Shown piece after piece: positions 17,926 to 26,346 of a stretch of DNA of 64,000 bases; position 1 is the first letter of the stretch, and the number at the start of each line of letters is the position of its first letter. The position numbers and the translations under genes were made by a program. The notes beneath the pieces were generated by a model. The model saw only the letters and a list, made by a program, of their open reading frames with translations, was not told where the DNA came from and ran no database searches. This stretch comes from CAYNWT01 sp964450955. GTDB taxonomy: Bacteria > Planctomycetota > Planctomycetia > Planctomycetales > Planctomycetaceae. The stretch covers positions 62,001 through 126,000 of the forward strand of contig CAYVFI010000006.1 of the NCBI GenBank assembly GCA_964450955.1, in the 5' to 3' direction.

Positions 17926-19692
17926 ATGAGTCGCAAGTCATTTGCATGGCTTCTCGCAATAGGTACCTGTGCGGCATTCGCTGTCGCACAGGATAAGTCT
18001 GAGCAGCAGCAGGGAATTGTGCCATCGCCGGCGGTTCCTCTGCTTTCGTTTGACGACGGGAGAGACGCCGTCGCCAACCCTGAGGACGATGAAGCTTCGC
18101 AGACGCCGGCTGAGGCCGACGTAGGTTCTCTGATTCCCGGGCCCGCCAGCAGTGTTCCCCCACTTGCCGCGAAGCTGCGTCTTCTACCTCCGCAGCGGAC
18201 CCCGGGCACCCCGGTGCCAGCGTTAAGCAAGAACCTGCACGTTGATAGCGCGGTTCCGAACCTGCGTGTTGTGACCAAAGGCCCCGATACGCTGATCGTT
18301 GGGAAGAAGTCCACCTACGTCATTGCGGTTCAAAACCTCGGCACGGACGAGTCGGGAGCCGTCGTGGTTCGCTGTTCTTTGCCGTCATGGGTGGAACTGA
18401 ACCGCCAGAAGGCGACAGCCGGGAAGGTTGAGGTTCGCAAAGACGCCGATAGCGTTGCGTGGCAAGTGGCGTCCGTCCCAGCCAACGGAACTCAGCAGCT
18501 AAGGTTGGAACTCACACCGCGCGCTGGGAAGCCGTTTGACTTAAATGTCGAACTGGCCGTACAGCCGGGGCGTTCGAAAACGCAGATCGCTATTCGAGAA
18601 CCGAAGCTAAACGTGCAGATGAAAGGACCGGAAAGCTTCGTATTTGACGAAGATGGTCGGTACACAGTGACTCTTAGCAACCCCGGCAGTGCTCCGACAG
18701 AAAATGTGACATTGTCAATTCGGTCTGGCGACCTGACTTTGGCGCAGCAAAAAATCGGCACCGTTCCCGCCAACGGGCAGCAGGTTGTCGAACTGGATTT
18801 GAAGGCCGCTCTCGTGGGTAACTTCCCAGTCGAAGCCGTTGCCGTTGCCGATCCAGGGCTGACAGACAACGCACAAAGTGTCGTCCTGGTCCGTCGTGCA
18901 TCCCCAAAGGTTTCCATTCAGGGTTCCGCGTTTGAATTCGCCGGAACCGACTCTCTGTACAACGTGACCGTATCAAACAACGGCGACGCGCCGATGAACT
19001 ACGCGACCGTCAGGATGAACCTGCCAAAGAACGCTCGGTATATCAGCGGGCTGGACAGTCCAAGTCTTTCTGCAACGGATGTGAGCTGGGTGATAGAAGA
19101 ACTACCCGCCGGCGCTCACAAGGTGTTCTCTGTTGTTGTCAGGCTGGCGGAAAAAGGTAGCCACGAATTCAAGGTGACCGCAAAAACAACTGACGATCTT
19201 GTGGCGAAGGCTTCGACTGCGACAAACGCAGACACGTCTGCGGATTTGAAACTTAACGTCACTGAGCCTCGCGGTCCGCAGCCGCTGGGCAAAATTGTGG
19301 AGTATGAAATTCGCGTCGCCAACGTTGGTAGCGCCGACGCGAAGGATATCTCCATCATTGCCGCCTATCCGCCAGAACTCGAAGCGATCGACGTCACCGG
19401 AGATGCGGCGATTAAGTCAGGACAGATTTTCTTCCGCCCGATCAAACAGATCGATCATGGCAGGGAAGTCGTTCATAAGGTCAAAGTCAGGGCCACAGAG
19501 GCAGGAAATCACAACTTCCGAGTCGTTGTCAGATGCCAGGATCCAAACCTGCGTTTTGCAGCTGAAGACACCACGCGCTACTTCAATCGAAACGCACGTC
19601 GTTCGCGCGCGGCTGAAGCGAAGAAGCCCAGGGCGGTGGCTGTTCCCATTCAGAAAGTGACTTCAAGCCTGCCGCGAATTATTCCCAACTGA
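17926..19692 (+). CDS. Secreted multi-domain DUF11/CARDB-like protein
   Basis: The 588 residues start with a signal peptide (SFAWLLAIGTCAAFAVAQ). From about residue 110 there are about four repeated Ig-like beta domains of the DUF11/CARDB kind. Each opens with a phrase such as GPDTLIVGKKSTYVIAVQNLG, GPESFVFDEDGRYTVTLSNPG, GTDSLYNVTVSNNGDAP or GPQPLGKIVEYEIRVANVG. Such domains are common in large planctomycete envelope proteins. The ATG at 17926 was chosen because it follows GGGGAAGGA at good spacing and directly precedes the signal peptide. It likely shares a transcript with the YwqK-repeat gene; a hairpin follows at 19741. Confidence 0.8.
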   Translation: MSRKSFAWLLAIGTCAAFAVAQDKSEQQQGIVPSPAVPLLSFDDGRDAVANPEDDEASQTPAEADVGSLIPGPASSVPPLAAKLRLLPPQRTPGTPVPALSKNLHVDSAVPNLRVVTKGPDTLIVGKKSTYVIAVQNLGTDESGAVVVRCSLPSWVELNRQKATAGKVEVRKDADSVAWQVASVPANGTQQLRLELTPRAGKPFDLNVELAVQPGRSKTQIAIREPKLNVQMKGPESFVFDEDGRYTVTLSNPGSAPTENVTLSIRSGDLTLAQQKIGTVPANGQQVVELDLKAALVGNFPVEAVAVADPGLTDNAQSVVLVRRASPKVSIQGSAFEFAGTDSLYNVTVSNNGDAPMNYATVRMNLPKNARYISGLDSPSLSATDVSWVIEELPAGAHKVFSVVVRLAEKGSHEFKVTAKTTDDLVAKASTATNADTSADLKLNVTEPRGPQPLGKIVEYEIRVANVGSADAKDISIIAAYPPELEAIDVTGDAAIKSGQIFFRPIKQIDHGREVVHKVKVRATEAGNHNFRVVVRCQDPNLRFAAEDTTRYFNRNARRSRAAEAKKPRAVAVPIQKVTSSLPRIIPN

Positions 19693-19740
19693 ATCGCCAT
19701 CGCTTTCGTCAGCGTTTGTTGACGAAAGAAAAATTGCCGG

Positions 19741-19772
19741 CAGGGCTTCGGGTGTTCGCACTCGAAGCCCTG
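19741..19772 (+). terminator. Hairpin after the DUF11-like gene
   Basis: CAGGGCTTCG (19741-19750) pairs with CGAAGCCCTG (19763-19772), and inside it GTG/CAC closes a TTCG tetraloop. It lies 48 bases after the stop codon. There is no long T run, so termination may be weak. Confidence 0.6.
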
Positions 19773-19839
19773 TTGCAATTAAGCTGTCGCAGTGTGCGGG
19801 GGAACCTGAATTCAGAGAAGCTTTGGACAGAGGGTCGCA

Positions 19840-20367
19840 ATGTCGAAAACGATTGCCCAGGCGTTTGAGTTCTGCCCGGCGTGCGGTTCTAATAACCCAG
19901 CCGCGGGCAGCAATCCGCTGAATTGCCTGTCGTGCAGTTTTCGGTTCTTCTTTGGGCCGGTGACTGCCGTCGGTGCGATTGTTGCCGATCCGGAAGGGCG
20001 CGTGCTGTTTATCGTTCGGGCCAACGATCCGGGCAAAGGGAAGTTTGGAATGCCCGGCGGCTTCGTTGACGCTGGCGAGTCCCTTGAAGAGGCGCTCAAG
20101 CGCGAAGTGTTTGAAGAGACCGGCCTAAAAGCGACTCGACTAAATTACCTGACTTCGGGACCGAACAACTACTCGTACAAAGGCGTCGACATTCCCGTCA
20201 CGGATATGTTTTTCGTTTGTGAGGTGGAATCATTGGACGGCATGACAGCCATTGATGGTGAAGCCGCCGAGTTTCATTTGGTGCGACCAACAGAACACGA
20301 ACTCGGCAACATGGCCTTCGAATCCAACCGACTTGCGTTGGAACACTACCTCGCGACGTCACAGTAG
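19840..20367 (+). CDS. Nudix hydrolase with N-terminal zinc ribbon
   Basis: A 175-residue Nudix protein with a zinc-ribbon start, CPACG (residues 12-16) and CLSC (about 29-32), followed by a complete Nudix box, GFVDAGE then REVFEETGL. The zinc ribbon recalls NudC-type NADH pyrophosphatases, but the NudC-specific SQPWPFPxS motif is absent. The substrate is probably a nucleoside diphosphate derivative and cannot be specified. It stands alone, with hairpins on both sides. Confidence 0.85.
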   Translation: MSKTIAQAFEFCPACGSNNPAAGSNPLNCLSCSFRFFFGPVTAVGAIVADPEGRVLFIVRANDPGKGKFGMPGGFVDAGESLEEALKREVFEETGLKATRLNYLTSGPNNYSYKGVDIPVTDMFFVCEVESLDGMTAIDGEAAEFHLVRPTEHELGNMAFESNRLALEHYLATSQ

Positions 20368-20707
20368 ATACACCTTCACGCTTCACCGGTTTCTCTACAA
20401 GAATTTGAAATGGAAGTGTGAGACCGAAGACAACAGCCCGCTGGCTCGCAGTCTCACACTCCCGCTGTTCGCTTCGAAAGTAAAGACGACACGCGGTCGT
20501 TGCGGCGAACAAAATCCTGCAGCACAAAATGAGACGTGTTGGTTCGGCTGGAAGTCGATCTATCGATCAATGTCAGAGACCTGACTGAACTGTCGCCGAC
20601 CCGGGCCCTGAATCGGTCGGGTACGGACTTCGTCGCCAGACGACAAACCGGCCGAAGCTTCAGTCGCTTGCACTTCTGCCTGACACTTACCGGTGACGGA
20701 CCGCCAG
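20368..20707. other. Intergenic region with a perfect inverted repeat
   Basis: The space between the convergent Nudix and kinase genes. AGTGTGAGAC (20415-20424) is the exact reverse complement of GTCTCACACT (20451-20460), with a 26-base loop. No T run follows on either strand, so it is not a standard terminator; a bidirectional transcription barrier is possible. No gene is seen. Confidence 0.55.
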
Positions 20708-23380
20708 TTAGCGGTAAGCGTGATCGCCCTTCACCAAAAAGAACCCAGCGATAAGCAGCGCCAGCCCAATCGCTGCGCTGGTCGTTTCTGGTCCACCAAT
20801 GGCGGGAATGCCAGGCACACCGAAGGTCGCTCCAAGAACTGTTATCAGTGCGGCCGGTATCGCAAACCACGACATGCGCGCTCCGGAAACGAACGCGCTG
20901 ATTGTTAAGAACAACCCGGCGATCCCCGGCGTGAAGCTGTTAAACAGGTCGCCCAGCAAGGGGACTCGCAGCGGCACCGTTTCAATCGCCTCTACAGTCT
21001 TGACCGAGTCCTGAATTTGTGTTGCGTCGCCCGATTCGATGAGCTCACTCGCGGCCGCCCTCACTTGTTCTACTCGCTCAGTTGTGAACAGGGAATTCTT
21101 CTGAACCCACAGCAAGCAGGCAGTCAGTAGTAGACATCCGGCGAGAAACCGCATCCGCGAACCAAATAACGGCGCGATAAGCCGATCTGGTCTTAGTTTC
21201 TTTTTACGGCGTTGGTCTGGTCCCGAATTGCGCGCCTCAGCCAGCATTGCCTTGATTCGGCGTCGCTTTTGTTCGGCCGCGATACCCGGGTCGATGGCCG
21301 TCAGTTTTTGTTCGACGGCAAGTGTTCTGGACTCCATGGCCTGCCGAACCATCTGAGCAGCGATTTCTTTTGCTTGTTCAACGGCATCTGCTGGCGCGAC
21401 TCCCTGGGCCTGCAAGTCGTCTGCCTGCACGCGCTGCAGGTAATCTTCTTCGTCGCGATCCTGGCATTCTTTTCGCCGCGACGTGATCGCTTCAAACAAA
21501 GGATCGCGCCAGCGACGGAACCGGCGTCGCTTGCTGCCGATCGCTCCGCGTTCCACATCGCGTCGCGCATCAAGTTTTGCAGCGTAGCCGAACAGAGCTT
21601 CGTAGAATTCTTCCCAGTCATCACCGCTGTACCTGGCCACGAAGTGACGCAGTTCGCCTTCGGCAAGGCCGCGAAGCCGCATCGAACGTAACATGTCCTC
21701 GACCGCCTTAACGCTGTCGAATCGTTCCTGGTGAAGCCGTGTGTCAAAGATGGCGTGGAACCCAATCGCCAGCCCCACGCTAATGGCAAGCACAAAGATC
21801 CAAATCAGCAACATGTCAGTGGCCCACGCAATGGCCAGGACAACCAGCAATCCGCCAAGCCACGTCAGCCGATCGGTCCACGAACTCCGAGCGACCAGTT
21901 CGCGACACTCACGGAACAAGTCCGTGCGATCGCGTGCGCCGCTGAGCACGAAGTACGATAGAACCGACATCGTGCCGCAGCCAAGCGTGGCCAGCCCCAG
22001 CCATGGAGTCAAAAACAAGCCGCCGATTCCCAGCAGAAGACACAGCAAGGGGAATCCGTAGCCGACCAAGGCGCGCAGTTTGGCCGACGCCGACCCGTTG
22101 AATTCTGTGACGCTTTTCAGCATCGTGTCGGCGTGTTCTTCAGTCGGCGAAAATGTTCCGACGGCCGAAATTCCGAGAAACGATTCCAGGTCCGCGACTA
22201 CCTGCCCCATATTGTCATGGCGCGCGTGAGGATCCTTCGCGACCATTCGCATCACGATGTCGGCCAGGGCCGTTGGCACATGTTTGACGACCGCGTCGGG
22301 TCGCTTGATGGGCTGACTTCGGTGCTTCGAAATGACCTCCAGCGCGGTGGTTCCTTCAAACGGAGTCTGTCCGGTTAGCATCGAATACAGCGTGCAACCA
22401 AGCGCGTAGATGTCGGCTCGATGATCGACTGCGGCTGCGTTTTCGGATTGCTCAGGCGCCATAAACGCGGCGGTACCCATTGCCATGTTGGCCATGGTGA
22501 TGTCGGCTCTCGCGGCTGCCAGCGGTTCGTCCGGGATGCGTTCGGGTTGGATGTCGGCGGACGTCGCGATTTTGACCAGACCAAGGTCGGCGACTTTTAC
22601 GATGCCGTCGTCACTGACCAGAAGATTGGCGGGCTTCACGTCGCGGTGCACCATTCCGTGCCCATGAGCCGCCTGCAAGCCACGGGCGGCCTGCAGTATG
22701 TAGCTCACGGCGATCTCAGGATCCAGACGACCCGATTCCGCAACGATTTCTGAAATCGTTTTCCCCTGAACGTATTCCATCGCGAAGAAGTGTGTGCCGT
22801 CTTCAATGCCAAGATCGTAAATCTGCACAACGTTGTGATGCGAAATCTGAGCCGCCGCGTAGGCTTCCCGAGTGAACCTGGCAATCATGCGGGCTTCCTG
22901 AGCCCACTTGGCCAGGATGGTCTTAAGTGCGACTTCGCGATCAAGCGAAACCTGCCGCGCACGGTAGACCGCTCCCATGGCTCCGAAGCCCAGTCGATCG
23001 ACAATGCGGTAGCCGCCCAGTTTCTCCGGCAGGTCGTCCGCAGGAACCGTTGGTTGGTCGGGTGCGGGCGGCGGCGGCTCAACCGGCGACTTTGCTGCGA
23101 TCGGTGGGCGCGGTGGTCTTTGTCCGGAGGAGGCTGCGGTTGGTTCCACACGCGTGGCATCCAGCGCTACGCCGGCGGACGGGGTTTTCACGCGAGACGC
23201 GACCGTCGCAGTGGCCGGTGCTTTGACCTTCAGCTTGCGTACGACCGGTGCGACATTCGGTTGGTCAGAGATTCGAACCGCGTAACCTTTGCCGCACGAT
23301 TTGCACTTAGAACGATACTGGCCCGGCTTGGAAACCGGGGCCTTGATCGTCTGTTGGCAGTGAGGGCAAATGACGTCCAT
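20708..23380 (-). CDS. Membrane serine/threonine protein kinase with zinc ribbon
   Basis: The 890 residues begin with a zinc ribbon (CPHC at 5-8, CKSC at 26-29) and a Pro-rich linker. The kinase domain at about 122-395 looks active: GFGAMG at 131-136, Lys153 in VALKT, HRDVKPAN from 245, DLG at 265-267 and APEQ in the activation segment. After it come two membrane clusters (about 435-485 and 510-540), a charged cytoplasmic stretch of about 200 residues, and further hydrophobic segments to the end. It ends the series sigma factor, pseudokinase, kinase, with only 10 bases to the pseudokinase. It probably phosphorylates proteins in a pathway controlling the sigma factor, by inference from context. 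Confidence 0.92.
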   Translation of the reverse strand: MDVICPHCQQTIKAPVSKPGQYRSKCKSCGKGYAVRISDQPNVAPVVRKLKVKAPATATVASRVKTPSAGVALDATRVEPTAASSGQRPPRPPIAAKSPVEPPPPAPDQPTVPADDLPEKLGGYRIVDRLGFGAMGAVYRARQVSLDREVALKTILAKWAQEARMIARFTREAYAAAQISHHNVVQIYDLGIEDGTHFFAMEYVQGKTISEIVAESGRLDPEIAVSYILQAARGLQAAHGHGMVHRDVKPANLLVSDDGIVKVADLGLVKIATSADIQPERIPDEPLAAARADITMANMAMGTAAFMAPEQSENAAAVDHRADIYALGCTLYSMLTGQTPFEGTTALEVISKHRSQPIKRPDAVVKHVPTALADIVMRMVAKDPHARHDNMGQVVADLESFLGISAVGTFSPTEEHADTMLKSVTEFNGSASAKLRALVGYGFPLLCLLLGIGGLFLTPWLGLATLGCGTMSVLSYFVLSGARDRTDLFRECRELVARSSWTDRLTWLGGLLVVLAIAWATDMLLIWIFVLAISVGLAIGFHAIFDTRLHQERFDSVKAVEDMLRSMRLRGLAEGELRHFVARYSGDDWEEFYEALFGYAAKLDARRDVERGAIGSKRRRFRRWRDPLFEAITSRRKECQDRDEEDYLQRVQADDLQAQGVAPADAVEQAKEIAAQMVRQAMESRTLAVEQKLTAIDPGIAAEQKRRRIKAMLAEARNSGPDQRRKKKLRPDRLIAPLFGSRMRFLAGCLLLTACLLWVQKNSLFTTERVEQVRAAASELIESGDATQIQDSVKTVEAIETVPLRVPLLGDLFNSFTPGIAGLFLTISAFVSGARMSWFAIPAALITVLGATFGVPGIPAIGGPETTSAAIGLALLIAGFFLVKGDHAYR

Positions 23381-23390
23381 GCAGGTCAGT

Positions 23391-24515
23391 TTACTTCTTG
23401 CGTAACAGCTTTGAGAAGAAGCCGGGCTTTGCCTGAGTTGGTGAGGTTCGGCCGGAAACGAAGTCGGTCAACGTATCGACAACGTCACCCATGCCACCAT
23501 ACCGGACCGTCGAACCCAGCCCCAGACATCGGGTGCAGATTTGGGTCAGAGCAGTGTCTGTTGAGTTCGATAGCACACTGAGTTGGTGAATCGCGGCCTG
23601 TTCGCCTGAAAATGTCGTGTTGGTGAGAACCTCAAAAAAAAGCCGCCCGAATTGATCCAGCTGTTCGGTTCCGTCTGAACCAGATATCGGCTGCCCGAAC
23701 CCAAGCACCCGTGCTTGATCGTGATGGTCGATCAGGACCTGTTCTGCCTGGATAATCCCAAGCGAGACACCCTGGCTTTCAGCAAATGCAATCGTTGTTG
23801 CGATTGTCCTTAGCCACGGCGCTGTCTGCTTTGTGTCAACCGGTCGAGCGATCAGGCTGCGCAGTGGAGTGCCGTCGGTAAACGGCATCGCGTAGTAAAT
23901 GCGTTCGTCTTCAGCGCTGACTTGTTGGATTGCCAGAATTGCAGGATGCTGCAGTGCCGCTGCCGATTTGATCGCGGAGACCAATCGTTGGTCGTTACGT
24001 GAGCCTTCGCCAAACAAACGCACAAGCCGCACAGCCTTGTCGTCACCAATCGCGCGGAATGTGGCGCTTGTGGTGTCCGAGACCACCTGGTTGGTCAGTT
24101 GGTAGCCGGCGATTTGTGGCAATCGTTCGCGTGCCCGGGCAGGGGGGCGTAGTTGAGCCTCCAGTTCGTCAAGGACAAACATACGTTCGATGGCGGAGGC
24201 GTGTTGTGGGAATCGCGACAGTAGTTCTTCACGATTTGCGGGTGTTCTAAGTTCCTGTCGAACACAAACTTCGGCGTCGATGAGTTCCAGTACATCGTCC
24301 GGATTGTTTAATGCGGGAACCGCCGCGACATATTCTTCGACGCGTACTGACGCGCCCGAACGCTGGCGATCGATTAAGTCGATACAGGCCAGTTCAACCA
24401 GACTGCCGTGTGATTCCGGTTTGCACGCGGGAACGATTTCGGCAAATGAGGCGTCCGGTTGTCGAGATCGGATATCTCTCAGCAGTGATATCCGGTCCAT
24501 TGGTTTTTCAGACAC
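23391..24515 (-). CDS. Kinase-like protein lacking catalytic motifs (pseudokinase)
   Basis: The protein has about 374 residues. The first 130 have a helical make-up common in planctomycete kinases (LRDIRSRQPD, LLSRFPQHASAIERMF). The rest follows a kinase fold: IAGYQL start, AALQHPAILAIQQV, IYYAMPFTDGTPL and a C-lobe ending. The key residues are gone, however. The VAxK lysine is VRLVRL, the HRD loop is SLGIIQAEQVLID, and DFG is VLGFGQ. It is thus probably a non-catalytic regulator of its neighbour kinase or the sigma factor. The GTG at 24515 was chosen because it has GGAGG five bases before it; an ATG at 24500 is the alternative. Confidence 0.75.
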   Translation of the reverse strand: MSEKPMDRISLLRDIRSRQPDASFAEIVPACKPESHGSLVELACIDLIDRQRSGASVRVEEYVAAVPALNNPDDVLELIDAEVCVRQELRTPANREELLSRFPQHASAIERMFVLDELEAQLRPPARARERLPQIAGYQLTNQVVSDTTSATFRAIGDDKAVRLVRLFGEGSRNDQRLVSAIKSAAALQHPAILAIQQVSAEDERIYYAMPFTDGTPLRSLIARPVDTKQTAPWLRTIATTIAFAESQGVSLGIIQAEQVLIDHHDQARVLGFGQPISGSDGTEQLDQFGRLFFEVLTNTTFSGEQAAIHQLSVLSNSTDTALTQICTRCLGLGSTVRYGGMGDVVDTLTDFVSGRTSPTQAKPGFFSKLLRKK

Positions 24516-24566
24516 CCAAACCTCCGCCAACCAAACCGTACTGTTGCCTGTCAGCAGACGCGGCAA

Positions 24567-25184
24567 CTAAGCAATCTCAATATCCCCATAACGTTCACGC
24601 AGTGCCTGAACCGCTCGGTTCCATCGCATTCTGGCAGCGTCGGGACCTATTCCCAGACGTTCGCCGATTTCCTTCCACCCACAATTGGCCAGGTACATTG
24701 TCAGCATTTTGTGTCCGTCCGATCCAAGCTCTGCGCGGAACTGGCCCAGGACTTCATCTCGCATAAGCACCGAACTCGGCGTCGAATCCGTGTTGCGAAC
24801 GTTGTGGTCTTCAACGGGGTTGCCGGCGACGCGCCGAATGTCACGCCGGCTGCGCGTGAGTGTTTTCAGCAGATCGATTACCTGATTGTCTATCGCCTTG
24901 CCGACGTAGCGAACCAGATCGGCCGGGTTCCGGATGCTGATTTCTTCCTTGCGAACAAGGTCCAGCAGAACCGCGTTGCAGATATCCATCGACTCGGCCT
25001 GCCCCGTGACTCCGTACTGCCGCAACCGCGTTCTCGCGCGGCGACGGAGTTCTTTGCCGCACAAGTCCCAGATTTCCGCGACGGCGGCGGCGTCGCCGGT
25101 ACGCAGTCGGTCCGCAAGACTTCGCAGTTGTTGGTCTACGTCGTCGGCATTGGTTTGGGAGTTTGTGTTATTCGGTTCCGCCAA
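24567..25184 (-). CDS. ECF-type sigma-70 family RNA polymerase sigma factor
   Basis: The 205 residues form a two-region ECF sigma factor. Region 2 is at about 20-115 (IWDLCGKELRRRARTRLR, with VRYVGKAIDNQVIDLLKTLTRSRRDIRR near its end), and region 4 is at about 150-200 with the helix-turn-helix GWKEIGERLGIGPDAARMRWNRAVQALRE. The linker DSTPSSVLMRDEV resembles sigma factors found beside kinases in planctomycetes. It is first in the order sigma, pseudokinase, kinase, with 51 bases to the next start, and no anti-sigma factor is nearby. Regulation by phosphorylation is a reasonable inference. Confidence 0.9.
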   Translation of the reverse strand: MAEPNNTNSQTNADDVDQQLRSLADRLRTGDAAAVAEIWDLCGKELRRRARTRLRQYGVTGQAESMDICNAVLLDLVRKEEISIRNPADLVRYVGKAIDNQVIDLLKTLTRSRRDIRRVAGNPVEDHNVRNTDSTPSSVLMRDEVLGQFRAELGSDGHKMLTMYLANCGWKEIGERLGIGPDAARMRWNRAVQALRERYGDIEIA

Positions 25185-25263
25185 CGTAAGCCCTGAATAC
25201 TGCGGGGAATGCCCGTACCTGGAAGGCGACTATTTTATGGCTGGCCGAACATAAAGTTCAAAA

Positions 25264-26109
25264 TTATTTGATGCCGACCACGTAGCAAATCCAGCTGGGG
25301 TTACTGGGAGCCGTCTCCATCGGAACCCAATCACCGGTGTCTTCGCCGTCTTCGTCTTCAAGTTCCCAGTAGCACAGGCTTTTACTGAAGCCTGCTTCGG
25401 CCAGCATTTCGCGAACCTCGGGGATCGTCCAGAACCGCCAATGGTACTCGAACGCCCGCTTCATCTTGCTGCCATCACCAAACTTGAAGTGAATGTAGAA
25501 GCTGCAATCGGCCGTCACCGGATTAAACCGCGCCTGTTCCCAGTGGTAACTGAATCCCTTCTTACCCTTCTTGATTTTGCGCTTGTCGGTTAGTTCTTCC
25601 GTGTAGCACTCACCGCCGCCCATCATGTCCATGACCATGACGCCCTGATCGTTCATGTTCGCATGAGCGGTCTTGAAGTAGTCGATGACTTCGGCTCGCG
25701 TCTTGAAGTACCAGAAGGAAAAATTTTGAGCCGCCAGCACATCCGCGCGGGGGTTGTTGAGTTGTCTCACGTCCTGTTCCAGAACCGTCACGCGCATCTT
25801 CTGTTCGTCGTTAAGCCTGGCGAGGTTGTTGTCGGTTCCCCACTGTAAAGTTTCCGGACACAGGTCGATGCCCAGCGCCGTGCGTTCAGGATCTGACTTT
25901 GCCCACTCGCAGCAGATCGCGTACGTGCCACAAAAGTCTTCTCGCAATGTCAGCGGCTTGGCTCCATAGGCATCACGGTAAGCCTGTTCGAAAAACTCGA
26001 CTTCGTTTTCCGGGCACTGCACGGACAATTCGTAGCACTTAAACTTGTCGGCCGTTTCGGCCATCGTTAGCCGCTTGTTCTTTTTCTTCTGCTTCGTCGC
26101 CGTGCTCAT
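25264..26109 (-). CDS. Class I SAM-dependent methyltransferase
   Basis: The 281 residues show a Rossmann methyltransferase: LREDFCGTYAICCEWAKSDPERTALGIDLC holds motif I and the acidic end of strand 2, and the NNPRADVLAAQNFSFWYFKTRAEVIDYF region fits motif IV. The N-terminus is very Lys-rich (TKQKKKNKRL). The substrate is unknown. The ATG at 26109 was chosen because the long in-frame extension to 26328 looks non-coding and GAGAAAAC lies just before 26109. The gene ends 79 bases before the sigma factor start and may be a separate unit. It is divergent from the ThuA-esterase gene. Confidence 0.82.
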   Translation of the reverse strand: MSTATKQKKKNKRLTMAETADKFKCYELSVQCPENEVEFFEQAYRDAYGAKPLTLREDFCGTYAICCEWAKSDPERTALGIDLCPETLQWGTDNNLARLNDEQKMRVTVLEQDVRQLNNPRADVLAAQNFSFWYFKTRAEVIDYFKTAHANMNDQGVMVMDMMGGGECYTEELTDKRKIKKGKKGFSYHWEQARFNPVTADCSFYIHFKFGDGSKMKRAFEYHWRFWTIPEVREMLAEAGFSKSLCYWELEDEDGEDTGDWVPMETAPSNPSWICYVVGIK

Positions 26110-26346
26110 TGTTTTCTCGTAGCCCTTCTTCGACGCGCGACCGCGTCCGTGGTGTTTTGTCTGACGATACCTGATGATGACCGCAGATTGTAATGAAATT
26201 CGAACAGCAAACGAGTGATCAGTGACACTGCGCGTGCCGCTGCACCGACTTTGGTTGCGTTGAGTGACCTGGTTCGCGATCCAACTTGCATGCACTGATG
26301 GGTTGTGTTCCGATGGGCTTGAAGACAACCGGGGAGAGGCACAAAT

